A stretch of DNA of 64,000 bases from Microbacterium esteraromaticum (GTDB taxonomy: Bacteria > Actinomycetota > Actinomycetes > Actinomycetales > Microbacteriaceae): contig NZ_JAEMWU010000001.1 of assembly GCF_017303215.1 (NCBI RefSeq), positions 186,001 through 250,000 of the forward strand, given 5' to 3'. Positions 39,760-48,064 of this stretch are shown here, one piece after another (within the stretch, counting starts at the first letter, position 1; every line of letters begins with the position of its first letter). The translations under genes and the position numbers were made by a program. The notes beneath the pieces are model-generated. The model was not told where the DNA came from. It ran no database searches and saw only the letters and a program-made list of their open reading frames with translations.

Positions 39760-42081
39760 ATGACCAAGGAGTTCCGGGGCAAGATCGCCCTCGACGTCCG
39801 CGACTCGGTCGCCGACTGGGGCCCGTACGAGCGACCGAAGGCACCTGAGGGGGCGCCGAACATCCTCGTCATCCTGTACGACGACACCGGGATGGCCTCC
39901 TGGTCGCCGTACGGCGGCCGCATCAACATGCCCACGCTCGACCGGCTCGCCGCGAACGGGCTGACGTACACGCAGTGGCACACCACGGCGCTGTGCTCGC
40001 CGACCCGCTCGACGATGCTCACCGGCCGCAATCACCACGCCAACGGCTACGGCGTGATCACCGAGGCGACCAATGGCTTCCCCGGTGCTTCCGGCTACAT
40101 CCCCGACGAGTGCGCGACCATCGGTCAGGTGCTGCAGCAGAACGGCTACTCCACCTTCTGGCTGGGCAAGAACCACAACGTGCCCGAAGAGGACGTCTCG
40201 ACCGGTGGCAGCAAGCAGCAGTGGCCGCTGTCCATGGGCTTCGACCGCTTCTACGGCTTCCTCGGTGGCGAGACCAACAACTGGTACCCCGACCTGGTCG
40301 AGGACAACCACTTCATCGACCCGCCGGCCACGCCCGAGCAGGGGTACCACCTCTCGCAGGACCTCGCCGATCAGGCCATCCGCATGATCCGCGACCAGAA
40401 CGCCTCGAACCCGTCCAAGCCCTGGTACACCTGGTTCTGCCCCGGCGCCAACCACGCACCGCACCACGCGCCGAAGGAGTACATCGATAAGTACAAGGGC
40501 GCCTTCGACGACGGGTACGACGCCTATCGCGAGTGGGTGCTCGGTCGCATGATCGAGCGCGGAATCCTGCCCGAGGGCACCGCCCTCACCCCCATCAACC
40601 CGATGCCCGACGACCAGGCGAACGCGGCCGACTACGTCAAGCCGTGGGACACGCTCTCGGATGACGAGAAGCGCCTGTTCGCCCGGATGGCCGAGGTCTT
40701 CGCCGGATTCAGCGAGTACACCGACGCGCAGATCGGCCGGGTCATCGACTACCTCGAGGACTCCGGCCAGCTCGAGAACACCCTCATCTTCTACTGCGCC
40801 GACAACGGCGCCTCGGGCGAGGGGTCGCCGGACGGCTCGGTGAACGAGAACAAGTTCTTCAACGGCTTCCCCGACGACCTGAAGGAGAACCTCGACAAGA
40901 TCGGCGTGCTGGGCGGGCCCGAGACCTACAACCACTACCCCACCGGGTGGGCGACGGCGTTCTCGACCCCTTTCCAGATGTTCAAGCGCTACTCGCAGTT
41001 CTCGGGCGGCACGTGCGACCCGATGGTCATCCACTGGCCGGCCGGCATCACCGCCAAGGGAGAGATCCGGCACCAGTACCACCACTCGACCGACATCGTC
41101 GCGACCGTGCTCGATGTGATCGGCATCGAGATGCCCGAGGTGTTCCGCGGCGTCGAACAGCGACCACTCGACGGGGTGTCGATGAAGTACTCCTTCGACG
41201 CGCAGCCCGACGGGCCGACCGAGAAGAAGGTGCAGTACTACACGATGATCGGCACCCGCGGCATCTGGAAGGACGGGTGGAAGGCATCCGCGATCCATGC
41301 CCCGCTGACCGGCCACGGCCGGTTCGACGAAGACCGCTGGGAGCTCTACCACGTCGATGAGGACCGCTCCGAGTCGAATGACCTCGCCGCCTCCCACCCC
41401 GAGAAGCTGAAAGAGCTGATCGACACCTGGTTCTCCGAAGCCGAACGCAACCATGTGCTGCCACTGGATGACCGCTCGGCGCGCGACCAGCTGACGATCG
41501 AGCGGCCGCAGTCCGAACCGCCGCGTTCGCGGTATGTCTACTACCCGCACACCAGCGCGATCGCCGAGAGCGTCGCCGTGAACGTGCGCGGCCGCTCGTA
41601 CAAGATCATCGCCGACGTCGACCTCGCGGCCGGCGACGAGGGAGTTCTGTTCGCGCACGGGTCGCGCTTCGGCGGGCATTCGCTGTTCATCAAGGACAAT
41701 CGGCTCACCTACGTGTACAACTTCCTCGGTATTCCGCCCGAGCAGACTTTCACGTCGGGCGAGCTGACGCCGGGAAAGCACGCGCTGGGTATGGAGTTCA
41801 TCCGAGAAGACGCGGGAGAGCACGGCGAGTCCCTCGGCACCTGCAAGCTGTACATCGATGACCAGGTCGTCGCCGAGGGACCGATGCGCGCTCAGGTGGG
41901 CAAGTTCTCGCTCGGTGGTGACGGGCTGTGCGTCGGCTACGACAACGGCGACCCGGTCAGCGCGCAGTACGCCAGTCCGTTCACGTTCACCGGCACGCTA
42001 CTCGGTGTCGGCGTCGACGTCAGCGACGAGCAGTACCTCGACCTGGAACTGGAGGCGATGGCCGCTCTGGCACGCGAATAA
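39760..42081 (+). CDS. Type I arylsulfatase (formylglycine-dependent)
   Basis: A 773-aa sulfatase, close in size and layout to mycobacterial AtsA/AtsD. The N-terminal catalytic domain has metal ligands in VILYDDTGMASW (D41, D42), the modification site C79-S-P-T-R83 in TTALCSPTRSTMLTGRN, and later YCADNGASGEGS. The C-terminal ~200 residues form a beta-rich domain (VDLAAGDEGVLFAHGSRFGGHSLFIKD). There is no signal peptide, so it acts in the cytoplasm on imported sulfate esters. TAGCGT at 39707-39712 is a probable -10, and AAGGGAG precedes the ATG. The maturase gene lies directly upstream. Confidence 0.95.
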   Translation: MTKEFRGKIALDVRDSVADWGPYERPKAPEGAPNILVILYDDTGMASWSPYGGRINMPTLDRLAANGLTYTQWHTTALCSPTRSTMLTGRNHHANGYGVITEATNGFPGASGYIPDECATIGQVLQQNGYSTFWLGKNHNVPEEDVSTGGSKQQWPLSMGFDRFYGFLGGETNNWYPDLVEDNHFIDPPATPEQGYHLSQDLADQAIRMIRDQNASNPSKPWYTWFCPGANHAPHHAPKEYIDKYKGAFDDGYDAYREWVLGRMIERGILPEGTALTPINPMPDDQANAADYVKPWDTLSDDEKRLFARMAEVFAGFSEYTDAQIGRVIDYLEDSGQLENTLIFYCADNGASGEGSPDGSVNENKFFNGFPDDLKENLDKIGVLGGPETYNHYPTGWATAFSTPFQMFKRYSQFSGGTCDPMVIHWPAGITAKGEIRHQYHHSTDIVATVLDVIGIEMPEVFRGVEQRPLDGVSMKYSFDAQPDGPTEKKVQYYTMIGTRGIWKDGWKASAIHAPLTGHGRFDEDRWELYHVDEDRSESNDLAASHPEKLKELIDTWFSEAERNHVLPLDDRSARDQLTIERPQSEPPRSRYVYYPHTSAIAESVAVNVRGRSYKIIADVDLAAGDEGVLFAHGSRFGGHSLFIKDNRLTYVYNFLGIPPEQTFTSGELTPGKHALGMEFIREDAGEHGESLGTCKLYIDDQVVAEGPMRAQVGKFSLGGDGLCVGYDNGDPVSAQYASPFTFTGTLLGVGVDVSDEQYLDLELEAMAALARE

Positions 42082-42203
42082 GCACACCGACTGCAGACAG
42101 CGGCGCGCGTCTGCGCCATTATTGCTTTGTTGCCCGTGAAATCCCGATGATGAACGCATCGGGATCGCAGGCATCGCCGACTTTCCCAAGAAAGGAAAAC
42201 ACA

Positions 42204-42578
42204 ATGGGGTTCTGGGATTTCTTCTGGTACATGATCTGGGCGTTCTTCTTCGTCGCCTATCTGATGGTGCTGTTCTCGATCATCGGTGACATCTTCCGCG
42301 ACCATAAGCTCAACGGCTGGTTCAAGGCGATCTGGATCGCCTTCCTGATCTTCGTGCCGTTCCTCACCGCGCTGGTCTACCTGATCGCCCGCGGGCGGGG
42401 AATGGCCGAGCGCAGCGCCGCTTCGGCTCAGCAGGCGAAGGACGCGACCGACGCGTACATTCGTCAGGCGGCGGGAAAGAGCCCGTCGGATGAGATCGCC
42501 GATGCCGCGAAGCTGCTGACCGCAGGCACGATCACCACCGAGGAGTACGAGAAGCTCAAGGCCAAGGCTCTGGCCTGA
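42204..42578 (+). CDS. SHOCT-domain membrane protein
   Basis: A 124-aa protein with two transmembrane helices (about residues 8-28 and 38-60, the PLDc_N-like layout WDFFWYMIWAFFFVAYLMVLFSII...LNGWFKAIWIAFLIFVPFLTALVYLI), a polar linker, and a C-terminal SHOCT motif (EIADAAKLLTAGTITTEEYEKLKAKAL). SHOCT segments are short oligomerisation elements. The ATG has AAAGGAAAA upstream. It follows the sulfatase gene by 122 bp and ends in a strong terminator. No role in sulfur metabolism can be claimed beyond position. Confidence 0.88.
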   Translation: MGFWDFFWYMIWAFFFVAYLMVLFSIIGDIFRDHKLNGWFKAIWIAFLIFVPFLTALVYLIARGRGMAERSAASAQQAKDATDAYIRQAAGKSPSDEIADAAKLLTAGTITTEEYEKLKAKALA

Positions 42579-42591
42579 GAATCGTCAGACA

Positions 42592-42626
42592 CGAAGGGCG
42601 TCCGGTTGCTGCCGGGCGCCCTTTCG
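42592..42626. terminator. Hairpin terminator between convergent genes
   Basis: CGAAGGGCGTCCGG and CCGGGCGCCCTTTCG pair around a short TTGCTG loop, followed by CAT on +. The structure fills the 48-bp gap between the SHOCT gene and the convergent glycosyltransferase stop, so it may serve both strands. Confidence 0.8.
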
Positions 42627-43841
42627 TCATGCCGGAAGCGGTTCGTCTCGGTAGAGCGCTTCGAACGTGTCGAGCGTGCGGTTGATGTCGTGCACGTTCA
42701 CCCCGTCGAGCGATGCCCGTTGCATCCGCTCGTACTCCTCCGGCGCGGCGGTGAGCACGCGCGTGAGCTTGTCGACGAGGTCGTCGACGTTCCCCGGCTC
42801 GAACAGATAGCCGTTCTCGCCGTCGTGCACGAGGTGCGGCAGCGCGACGGCGTCGGCCCCGACGACGGGAAGAGCGGATGCCATCGCCTCCATCGTCACG
42901 ATGGACTGCAGCTCGGCGATCGACGCGATCGCGAAGACCGATGACCGCGAGTACAGCTCGCGCAGCTGCTCATCGGACACCCGCCCGTGGAAGGTGACGC
43001 GGTCCGAGAGACCGAGCTGCGCGGTGAGCGCCTCGAGGGCCTTACGCTGATCGCCTCCGCCGGCGATGTCGAAGGTCACATCGAGAGCCGGGTCGAGCTT
43101 GGCCAGGGCGCGCAGCACGACATCGACGTGCTTCTCACCGGTGAGACGCCCGACGAACAGGATGCGGTTCTTCTCGCGCGGCCCGATCACCGGCGTGTAG
43201 TTGCGGCGGTCGATGCCGCACGAGATCGGTACGACGCCCTCGATGTCGATCGTGCTCTCGAGGAAGTCGGCGGCCCGGCGCGTCGGCGTCGTCACCGCGC
43301 GGGTCATGTCGAAGGTGCGCTCGGCGTCTTCCCACGCGAACTTCAGCACAATGCGGTTCAGGAAGTCGGGCATCGTGGTGTGGTCGAGGATGTTCTCGGC
43401 CATCACGTGATTCGTGGCGACGATCGGAATATCGCGCTGTCGTGCAATGCGGGCCAGGCCGCGGCCGATCACGATGTGCGACTGGATGTGCACCACGTCG
43501 GGCTGCACCGCCGTGAGCACCTTGCGCGCGTAGTGCTTCGAACGCCACGGCCAGATGAACCGCAGCCAGTCGTGCGGCAACCAGCGCACCGACGGAAGCC
43601 GGTGCATGGTCATCGGCTGCCCCTCGATGACCTCGGTGCGGGCGTCCGCGCGCCGGTAGCGGGTGTTCGGCGCGATCACGTGCACCTCGTGCCCCCGCTC
43701 GACCAGACCCGCCGCGAGACGCTCGGCGAAGCGGGCGGCCCCGTTGATGTCGGGGTAGAAGGTGTCGCATCCGATGAGGATCTTCAGAGGACGTCCGGAG
43801 TCGGCAGAGCCTGTCGAGTGGTCGTCGGAGGAGGATGTCAC
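42627..43841 (-). CDS. GT4 family glycosyltransferase
   Basis: A 404-aa GT-B glycosyltransferase. The N-terminal acceptor domain starts LKILIGCDTFYPDINGAARFAERLAAGL, and the C-terminal nucleotide-sugar domain has RILFVGRLTGEKHVDVVLRAL and the E-x7-E region AELQSIVTMEAMASALPVVG. It resembles actinobacterial mannosyl- or glucosyltransferases that act on glycolipids (PimB/MgtA-like), probably at the cytoplasmic membrane face. GTG 43841 is the likely start; TAGGCA lies 9 nt upstream and no good SD is present. It stands alone, divergent from an unknown gene. The exact donor and acceptor are unknown. Confidence 0.88.
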   Translation of the reverse strand: MTSSSDDHSTGSADSGRPLKILIGCDTFYPDINGAARFAERLAAGLVERGHEVHVIAPNTRYRRADARTEVIEGQPMTMHRLPSVRWLPHDWLRFIWPWRSKHYARKVLTAVQPDVVHIQSHIVIGRGLARIARQRDIPIVATNHVMAENILDHTTMPDFLNRIVLKFAWEDAERTFDMTRAVTTPTRRAADFLESTIDIEGVVPISCGIDRRNYTPVIGPREKNRILFVGRLTGEKHVDVVLRALAKLDPALDVTFDIAGGGDQRKALEALTAQLGLSDRVTFHGRVSDEQLRELYSRSSVFAIASIAELQSIVTMEAMASALPVVGADAVALPHLVHDGENGYLFEPGNVDDLVDKLTRVLTAAPEEYERMQRASLDGVNVHDINRTLDTFEALYRDEPLPA

Positions 43842-43996
43842 GAAGGATGCTGCCTATCTGTCGCTCAGGGCCGCATGGCGCGGCCGGGGCGCACGCCACT
43901 CTACCGGAGGGGGCTGTATCGTCCGGGGCGGCGAGCCGTAGCATCCGACACCCGCGCTCCCAGCGGGAAGCCGGGACGCTCGCGTAGCGTGGGAGC

Positions 43997-44581
43997 ATGC
44001 GTCTGACTTCGTCTGCCGACTCCGAACTGTGGATGCCCGTGACCGGGTCGCTCGGGCTGCGCGGGCGCCGGCACCGCAAGGCCGCCGTGCGGATGCTGAT
44101 GGCGCAGGCGAACGCATCGCTCGGCCACGACAGCCGACCCGGGTCTCGGGTCGGTGCGTGGCTGGCGAGCCAGGCGATCCCGCTGGCGATGCGCAAGGCC
44201 GACGGACGCGTGCTCGCCTGGACGTGGAAGGCCGATCCCGAGCTCGTCGTCGCCATGGCCATGTCGCAGGAGCTCACCCCGCAGCTGCGCATGGCACGGG
44301 CATCCATGCCCATGGAGTACGACGACACCGAGAACTTCCCCACCCCGCTCGGCGTCGGCGAAAAGCTGCTGATGCCGACGCCGCCGAACCCCGCATCGCC
44401 GCCGTCGGCGACGTACACGTGGGACACCGGCACGCACCTGATCACGCTCAACGCCGTCAGCGGCGACCGCGAGCGCTTCGGGACGGTCGAGCGGGCGCTG
44501 GATGACCTCGCGCGCAGCATCCGCATCGCCGATGACCTCACCGCGGGCGAGTCCGACGTTCTGCGCCTCCCCCCGGCCTGA
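43997..44581 (+). CDS. Conserved-looking hypothetical protein
   Basis: A 194-aa soluble protein not recognised as any family. The sequence is balanced and codon usage is normal, and TAGCGT lies exactly 6 nt before ATG 43997, so it is very probably a real gene with a leaderless mRNA. Notable segments are RRHRKAAVRMLMAQANASLG near the N-terminus, PMEYDDTENFPTPLGVGEKLLMPTPPNP in the middle and TYTWDTGTHLITLNAVSGD near the C-terminus. It has no signal peptide and no transmembrane helix. It is divergent from the glycosyltransferase gene and convergent with the isomerase gene. Confidence 0.7.
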   Translation: MRLTSSADSELWMPVTGSLGLRGRRHRKAAVRMLMAQANASLGHDSRPGSRVGAWLASQAIPLAMRKADGRVLAWTWKADPELVVAMAMSQELTPQLRMARASMPMEYDDTENFPTPLGVGEKLLMPTPPNPASPPSATYTWDTGTHLITLNAVSGDRERFGTVERALDDLARSIRIADDLTAGESDVLRLPPA

Positions 44582-44593
44582 CCCGCCTTCTTC

Positions 44594-44658
44594 CCTCTAT
44601 TTGTCACAAACCCGCGCTATCGGCGCCGTTCTGCCCGGGTTTGTGACGAATAGACGGG
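44594..44658 (-). repeat. 65-bp inverted-repeat element, copy 2 (TCACAAACC family)
   Basis: Read on the minus strand, this element begins CCGTCTATTCGTCACAAACC, as copy 1 at 31574 does. It shares the interior CGATAGCGCGGGTTTGTGAC and ends with a degenerate TGACAAATAGAGGG. Like copy 1 it lies between convergent genes (the unknown 194-aa gene and the isomerase gene). Confidence 0.8.
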
Positions 44659-44670
44659 TGCGGAAGCGGG

Positions 44671-46302
44671 TCAGAGGCGGACGTCGCCCACCAGGTTGAC
44701 CTTGATGCCCATGCCGTCGAACATCGCGGCCTTGGCGATCAGCGCCTTATCGGCCGTCTCGGCGTCAGGCGCGTACACGAGCTGGGCGTGGTTGGCCTTG
44801 TGCCGCGCCATGAACTGATCGCGGGTCTGCCCGTGCAACACCACGTGCGCAATCGGCCACTCGGGGTTGGTGGCGTCGTGGCGGCGCTGGGTCTCATCAG
44901 CAGGCAGGTCGATGACCGACGCGCGGAAGATGTCGGCCTGCAAGATGCCGTCGGCGATGAAAACCCGGCTCAGCACCACCTCTCCGGGCTTCGAGACCCC
45001 GTTGATGGTGGCCCCACCTGCAGGGAAGAACACGTGCCCCTGACGCCATCCCTCAGCCTTGTCCCAGCCGCCCAAGTGCGACGCGGGCACCGACCCCGAG
45101 ATCTCATACGCCCACACGAACCGCCCGTCGTACTCCTCGCCCCAGCGCACGTCGTGCAGGGTGTTGTCGGGCACCAGTCCCATGGCCCGCCAGACGCGGT
45201 CGGTGACGAGTGCGTCGACGGCGACCCCCTCGTCGGCCTCGTTGAAGTGCGGGAACGCGCGGCCTTCGTGCAGCACGCGCGAACCGTCGCGCGAGGTGAC
45301 CGGAGGACGCTCGGTGGAGTTGAGGATGCCCTCGGCGAGGTCGGATGCCGGCACCAGGTCTTTCAGTCCCTGCTGGTACTGGATGCCGACCGCGTCGAGC
45401 CCGAAGTCGTCGGCGATCCGCAGCGCGGCAATGTACATCTTCAGCTGCCACTGCACCTGGTCGCGCGTCAGTTCGGTGGCGGCATCCTCGCCGTACTTGA
45501 AGGTCATGCCCTGCGCGATCAGCCAGTCGTACGCGGCGTCGGCCTCGTCGTCAGTGACGCGCAGCATCTCGGCGTACAGCGCCGACTGGCTCAGGCGCTC
45601 CTTGTAGATGCCGGTGTGGTTGAGCAGTTCGTCGTCGAAGATGGCGTTGTACATGCCCATGCAGCCTTCGTCGAACACCCCGATGATGGCCTTGTCGGCG
45701 ATGAGCTCGGCGGCGAGCGCCTGCCCGAGCTGCTTCTCGGGGCTGTCGGGAAGCTCGGGCAGCGGGCGCACGTGGGTGGCGTCGTGCACGATGGCACCGG
45801 TTTCGGTCCATTCGCGGATGCCGTCGGTGAACCAGGCGTCGGTGAAGTCCACCGACCAGGTGGTGGCGTAGGGCTTGTCCATCTTGGTGAGGCCGGCGTT
45901 CAATCCCAGCAGGCCGACGAGGCCGGGCCAGTCGCCCGCGAAGTTGGCGACGGTGAGGATGGGGCCCTGGTGGGTGCGCAGGCCGGCGAGCACGTGGTGT
46001 GAGTACTGCCAGTTCGCGATCGCGACGATGAGCGGTGCGTCAGTAGGGATGCTCTTGAAGATCTCCATGCCCATGCGCTGGCTCGAGATGAAGCCGTGGC
46101 CGGTCGCGGGGTCGACGCCGAACGGGCGGATGACGCTCCAACCGAGGTCTTCGAGCACGCCGGTGACGCCGGCTTCGAGCGCGACCTGGGTGGGCCAGCC
46201 GGCGACATTGGCCGACTCGCGCAGATCGCCCGAGGTGATGAGGTAGGCGGTCTTCGGGGCGGCCTGGGGTCGCGCGACCGGCGCGGGGAGGGTGTAGCTC
46301 AT
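44671..46302 (-). CDS. L-fucose/L-arabinose isomerase family protein
   Basis: A 543-aa sugar isomerase-like protein of the FucI/AraA superfamily, which interconverts aldoses and ketoses using Mn2+. The N-terminal Rossmann-like domain contains TDAPLIVAIANWQYSHHVLAGLRTHQGPILTVANFAGDWPG. The catalytic domain includes GVFDEGCMGMYNAIFDDELLN and later DGRFVWAYEISGSVPASHLGGW. The long minus-strand frame continues upstream, but ATG 46302 has GGAGA at 6-7 nt. It follows the FGGY kinase gene by 22 bp, so isomerisation then phosphorylation of a pentose or deoxyhexose is expected. Which sugar is used is not clear. Confidence 0.85.
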   Translation of the reverse strand: MSYTLPAPVARPQAAPKTAYLITSGDLRESANVAGWPTQVALEAGVTGVLEDLGWSVIRPFGVDPATGHGFISSQRMGMEIFKSIPTDAPLIVAIANWQYSHHVLAGLRTHQGPILTVANFAGDWPGLVGLLGLNAGLTKMDKPYATTWSVDFTDAWFTDGIREWTETGAIVHDATHVRPLPELPDSPEKQLGQALAAELIADKAIIGVFDEGCMGMYNAIFDDELLNHTGIYKERLSQSALYAEMLRVTDDEADAAYDWLIAQGMTFKYGEDAATELTRDQVQWQLKMYIAALRIADDFGLDAVGIQYQQGLKDLVPASDLAEGILNSTERPPVTSRDGSRVLHEGRAFPHFNEADEGVAVDALVTDRVWRAMGLVPDNTLHDVRWGEEYDGRFVWAYEISGSVPASHLGGWDKAEGWRQGHVFFPAGGATINGVSKPGEVVLSRVFIADGILQADIFRASVIDLPADETQRRHDATNPEWPIAHVVLHGQTRDQFMARHKANHAQLVYAPDAETADKALIAKAAMFDGMGIKVNLVGDVRL

Positions 46303-46324
46303 GTGATTCTCCGTTGTGAGGGGG

Positions 46325-47812
46325 TCAGAGGGCGCGTTGTACGGTGGCCAGTTCGTGCACGACGTCGCGGGTGCCGGCGTACAGCCGCTGGTATCGGTCG
46401 AACAACTCGTCGTAGACGGACTTGGCGGCAGGATCGGGCGTGATGGTCTCGGTGATCGGGTTCCAGGCGTCGATGCGCGGCTCCTGCCCGGCGGGTGCGG
46501 TGGCGGATGCTGCCAGGAACGCCGCACCGTAGCTGGCGCCGATGGTGGTGGCGGGAATCTGCTGCGCCAGTCCGGTGGCATCCGAGACGATCTGCAGCCA
46601 GAGGCGGCCCTGTGTGCCTCCGCCGACGGCGACGATGCGGCGGATGTCGGCTCCGGCGGCGCGCATGGTCTCGACGTTGTGGCGCACGCCGAGTGCGGTC
46701 GCTTCGAGTGCAGCGCGGTAGAGGTCGCCGCGTCCGTGACTGAGAGTGAGTCCGGCGATGACGCCGCGAGCATCCGGGTCTTGAATTGGGGTGCGCTCTC
46801 CGGCGAAGTAGGGCAGCATCAGCAGCCCTCGTGCGCCCGGGCCGGATGCTTCGGCCTCGGCGAGCAGCTGCGGATAGTCGGCGTCGGTGAGATCTTTGAG
46901 CCAGGCGGTGAGGGCGCCCGAGGTCGAGAGTCCGCCGGCGAGGTTGCGGGTGCCGGCGAAGGCGCCGGCCGTGGTCCACATCGAGGGGGTGCGCAGCGTC
47001 TGCGCTCCCGTCGCGATGAGGAACATGGTCGTGCCGTACATGAGCATCAGGTCGCCGTCGCCGTGGGCGCCGACGCTGACGGCTTCGCTCCATGCGTCGA
47101 TGGTTCCGGTGATGACGGGGGTGCCCTCGGGGATGCCGGTGAGGGCGGATGCTGTCGCCGTCACCGTCCCGGCGATCTCACCCGCCCAGGCGAGCGGCGG
47201 CTGCTCGAGGCCGTCTGCGTACTGCTGCCACCAGGCGTCGTGCCAGCGCTCGTTCTCGATGTCGTAGAGCGGGGAGCCCTGGCTGGCCGACTGGTGGTCG
47301 AGCACGTAGGCCCCGGTGAGCTTGCGGGCCAGCCAGGATGCCGGCATGAACAGACGCTTCGCGCGTTGCCAGGCATCCGGGTCTTCGTCGGCGATCCAGG
47401 CGATCTTGGGACCGGCCGACTGCGAGGTGAGGGTCGAGCCCCCGATGCGGGTGATCTCTTCCGTGCCGAGTTCGTCGGTCATCCGGTCGATCTGCGCAGC
47501 GGCGCGGGTGTCGACGCCGTACAGGATGGCGGGACGCACGGGCTCGTCATGCTCGTCGGCGAGCAGCACGCAGGGACCCATGCCGCTCACTCCCAGAGCG
47601 GTGATCAGGGCGTCCGGGTGCGCTTGTCGCAGCTCGCGGCTGATCGCGACGAACTCGTCCCACCAGATGCGAGCATCCATCTCGACCCAGCCGCTGTGCG
47701 GGCGATCGACCTCGTGCGCGCGCGTGGCAGTCGCGAGGATCGTGCCGTCGTCGGCGACGAGCACGCCCTTGCTGCTCGACGTTCCGATGTCGACCCCGAG
47801 GGTGCAGCGCAT
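46325..47812 (-). CDS. FGGY family carbohydrate kinase
   Basis: A 495-aa ATP-dependent sugar kinase. The N-terminal lobe starts MRCTLGVDIGTSSSKGVLVADDG (phosphate-binding), with GVSGMGPCVLLAD and VDTRAAAQ around the sugar site. The C-terminal lobe has GTIDAWSEAVSVGAHGDGDLMLMYGTT and the adenosine motif RIVAVGGGTQGRLWLQIVSDATG. It is nearest the xylulokinase/gluconate kinase side of FGGY. ATG 47812 follows AAGGAGGACAC. The upstream in-frame extension would run through the LacI operator at 47852-47863 and is rejected. It is the first gene of the kinase-isomerase operon and is probably repressed by the LacI protein encoded upstream. Confidence 0.92.
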   Translation of the reverse strand: MRCTLGVDIGTSSSKGVLVADDGTILATATRAHEVDRPHSGWVEMDARIWWDEFVAISRELRQAHPDALITALGVSGMGPCVLLADEHDEPVRPAILYGVDTRAAAQIDRMTDELGTEEITRIGGSTLTSQSAGPKIAWIADEDPDAWQRAKRLFMPASWLARKLTGAYVLDHQSASQGSPLYDIENERWHDAWWQQYADGLEQPPLAWAGEIAGTVTATASALTGIPEGTPVITGTIDAWSEAVSVGAHGDGDLMLMYGTTMFLIATGAQTLRTPSMWTTAGAFAGTRNLAGGLSTSGALTAWLKDLTDADYPQLLAEAEASGPGARGLLMLPYFAGERTPIQDPDARGVIAGLTLSHGRGDLYRAALEATALGVRHNVETMRAAGADIRRIVAVGGGTQGRLWLQIVSDATGLAQQIPATTIGASYGAAFLAASATAPAGQEPRIDAWNPITETITPDPAAKSVYDELFDRYQRLYAGTRDVVHELATVQRAL

Positions 47813-47851
47813 GTGTCCTCCTTGATACGACAAGCTGAACCCAGCGTACGC

Positions 47852-47863
47852 GAAATCGATTTC
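47852..47863. promoter_or_regulatory. LacI-family operator before the sugar kinase gene
   Basis: GAAATCGATTTC is a perfect 12-bp palindrome matching the common LacI/GalR half-site pattern with a central CG. It lies 40 bp upstream of the kinase ATG. The LacI-type regulator gene is immediately upstream on the same strand, so it is the obvious ligand. Confidence 0.75.
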
Positions 47864-47889
47864 AAGCGGCAAGTGCGGATGCGGACTCG

Positions 47890-48004
47890 CGGTGCCGCGT
47901 GCGTTCCGGTCGCACTTTCTCCCGGAACCGCGGTGCCGCGCGTGTTCAGGTCGCAGTTTCTCCCGTTTCGCTGCGCGTGAAGCGGGAGAAAGTGCGACCT
48001 GAAC
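47890..48004. repeat. Compound repeat: tandem 41-bp units plus inverted copy
   Basis: Two direct units begin GCGGTGCCGCG at 47890 and 47931 and each carries GGTCGCANTTTCTCCCG. A third, inverted copy at 47983-48004 pairs with 47944-47965 over 22 bp with one mismatch, around a 17-nt loop. It lies between the LacI gene stop (48065) and the kinase promoter, and may also end the LacI transcript. Confidence 0.7.
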
Positions 48005-48064
48005 GGCATCCGCGGCGTGCCCGAGGGCGGCGCGTCAGAGGGCGGCACGTCAGCGGGTGGCGCG

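Noticed and set aside
44671..46773. N-terminal extension of the isomerase ORF to 46773
   Set aside because: The extension lies inside the kinase gene in another frame, is Pro/Ser-rich, and lacks the ribosome-binding site that precedes 46302.
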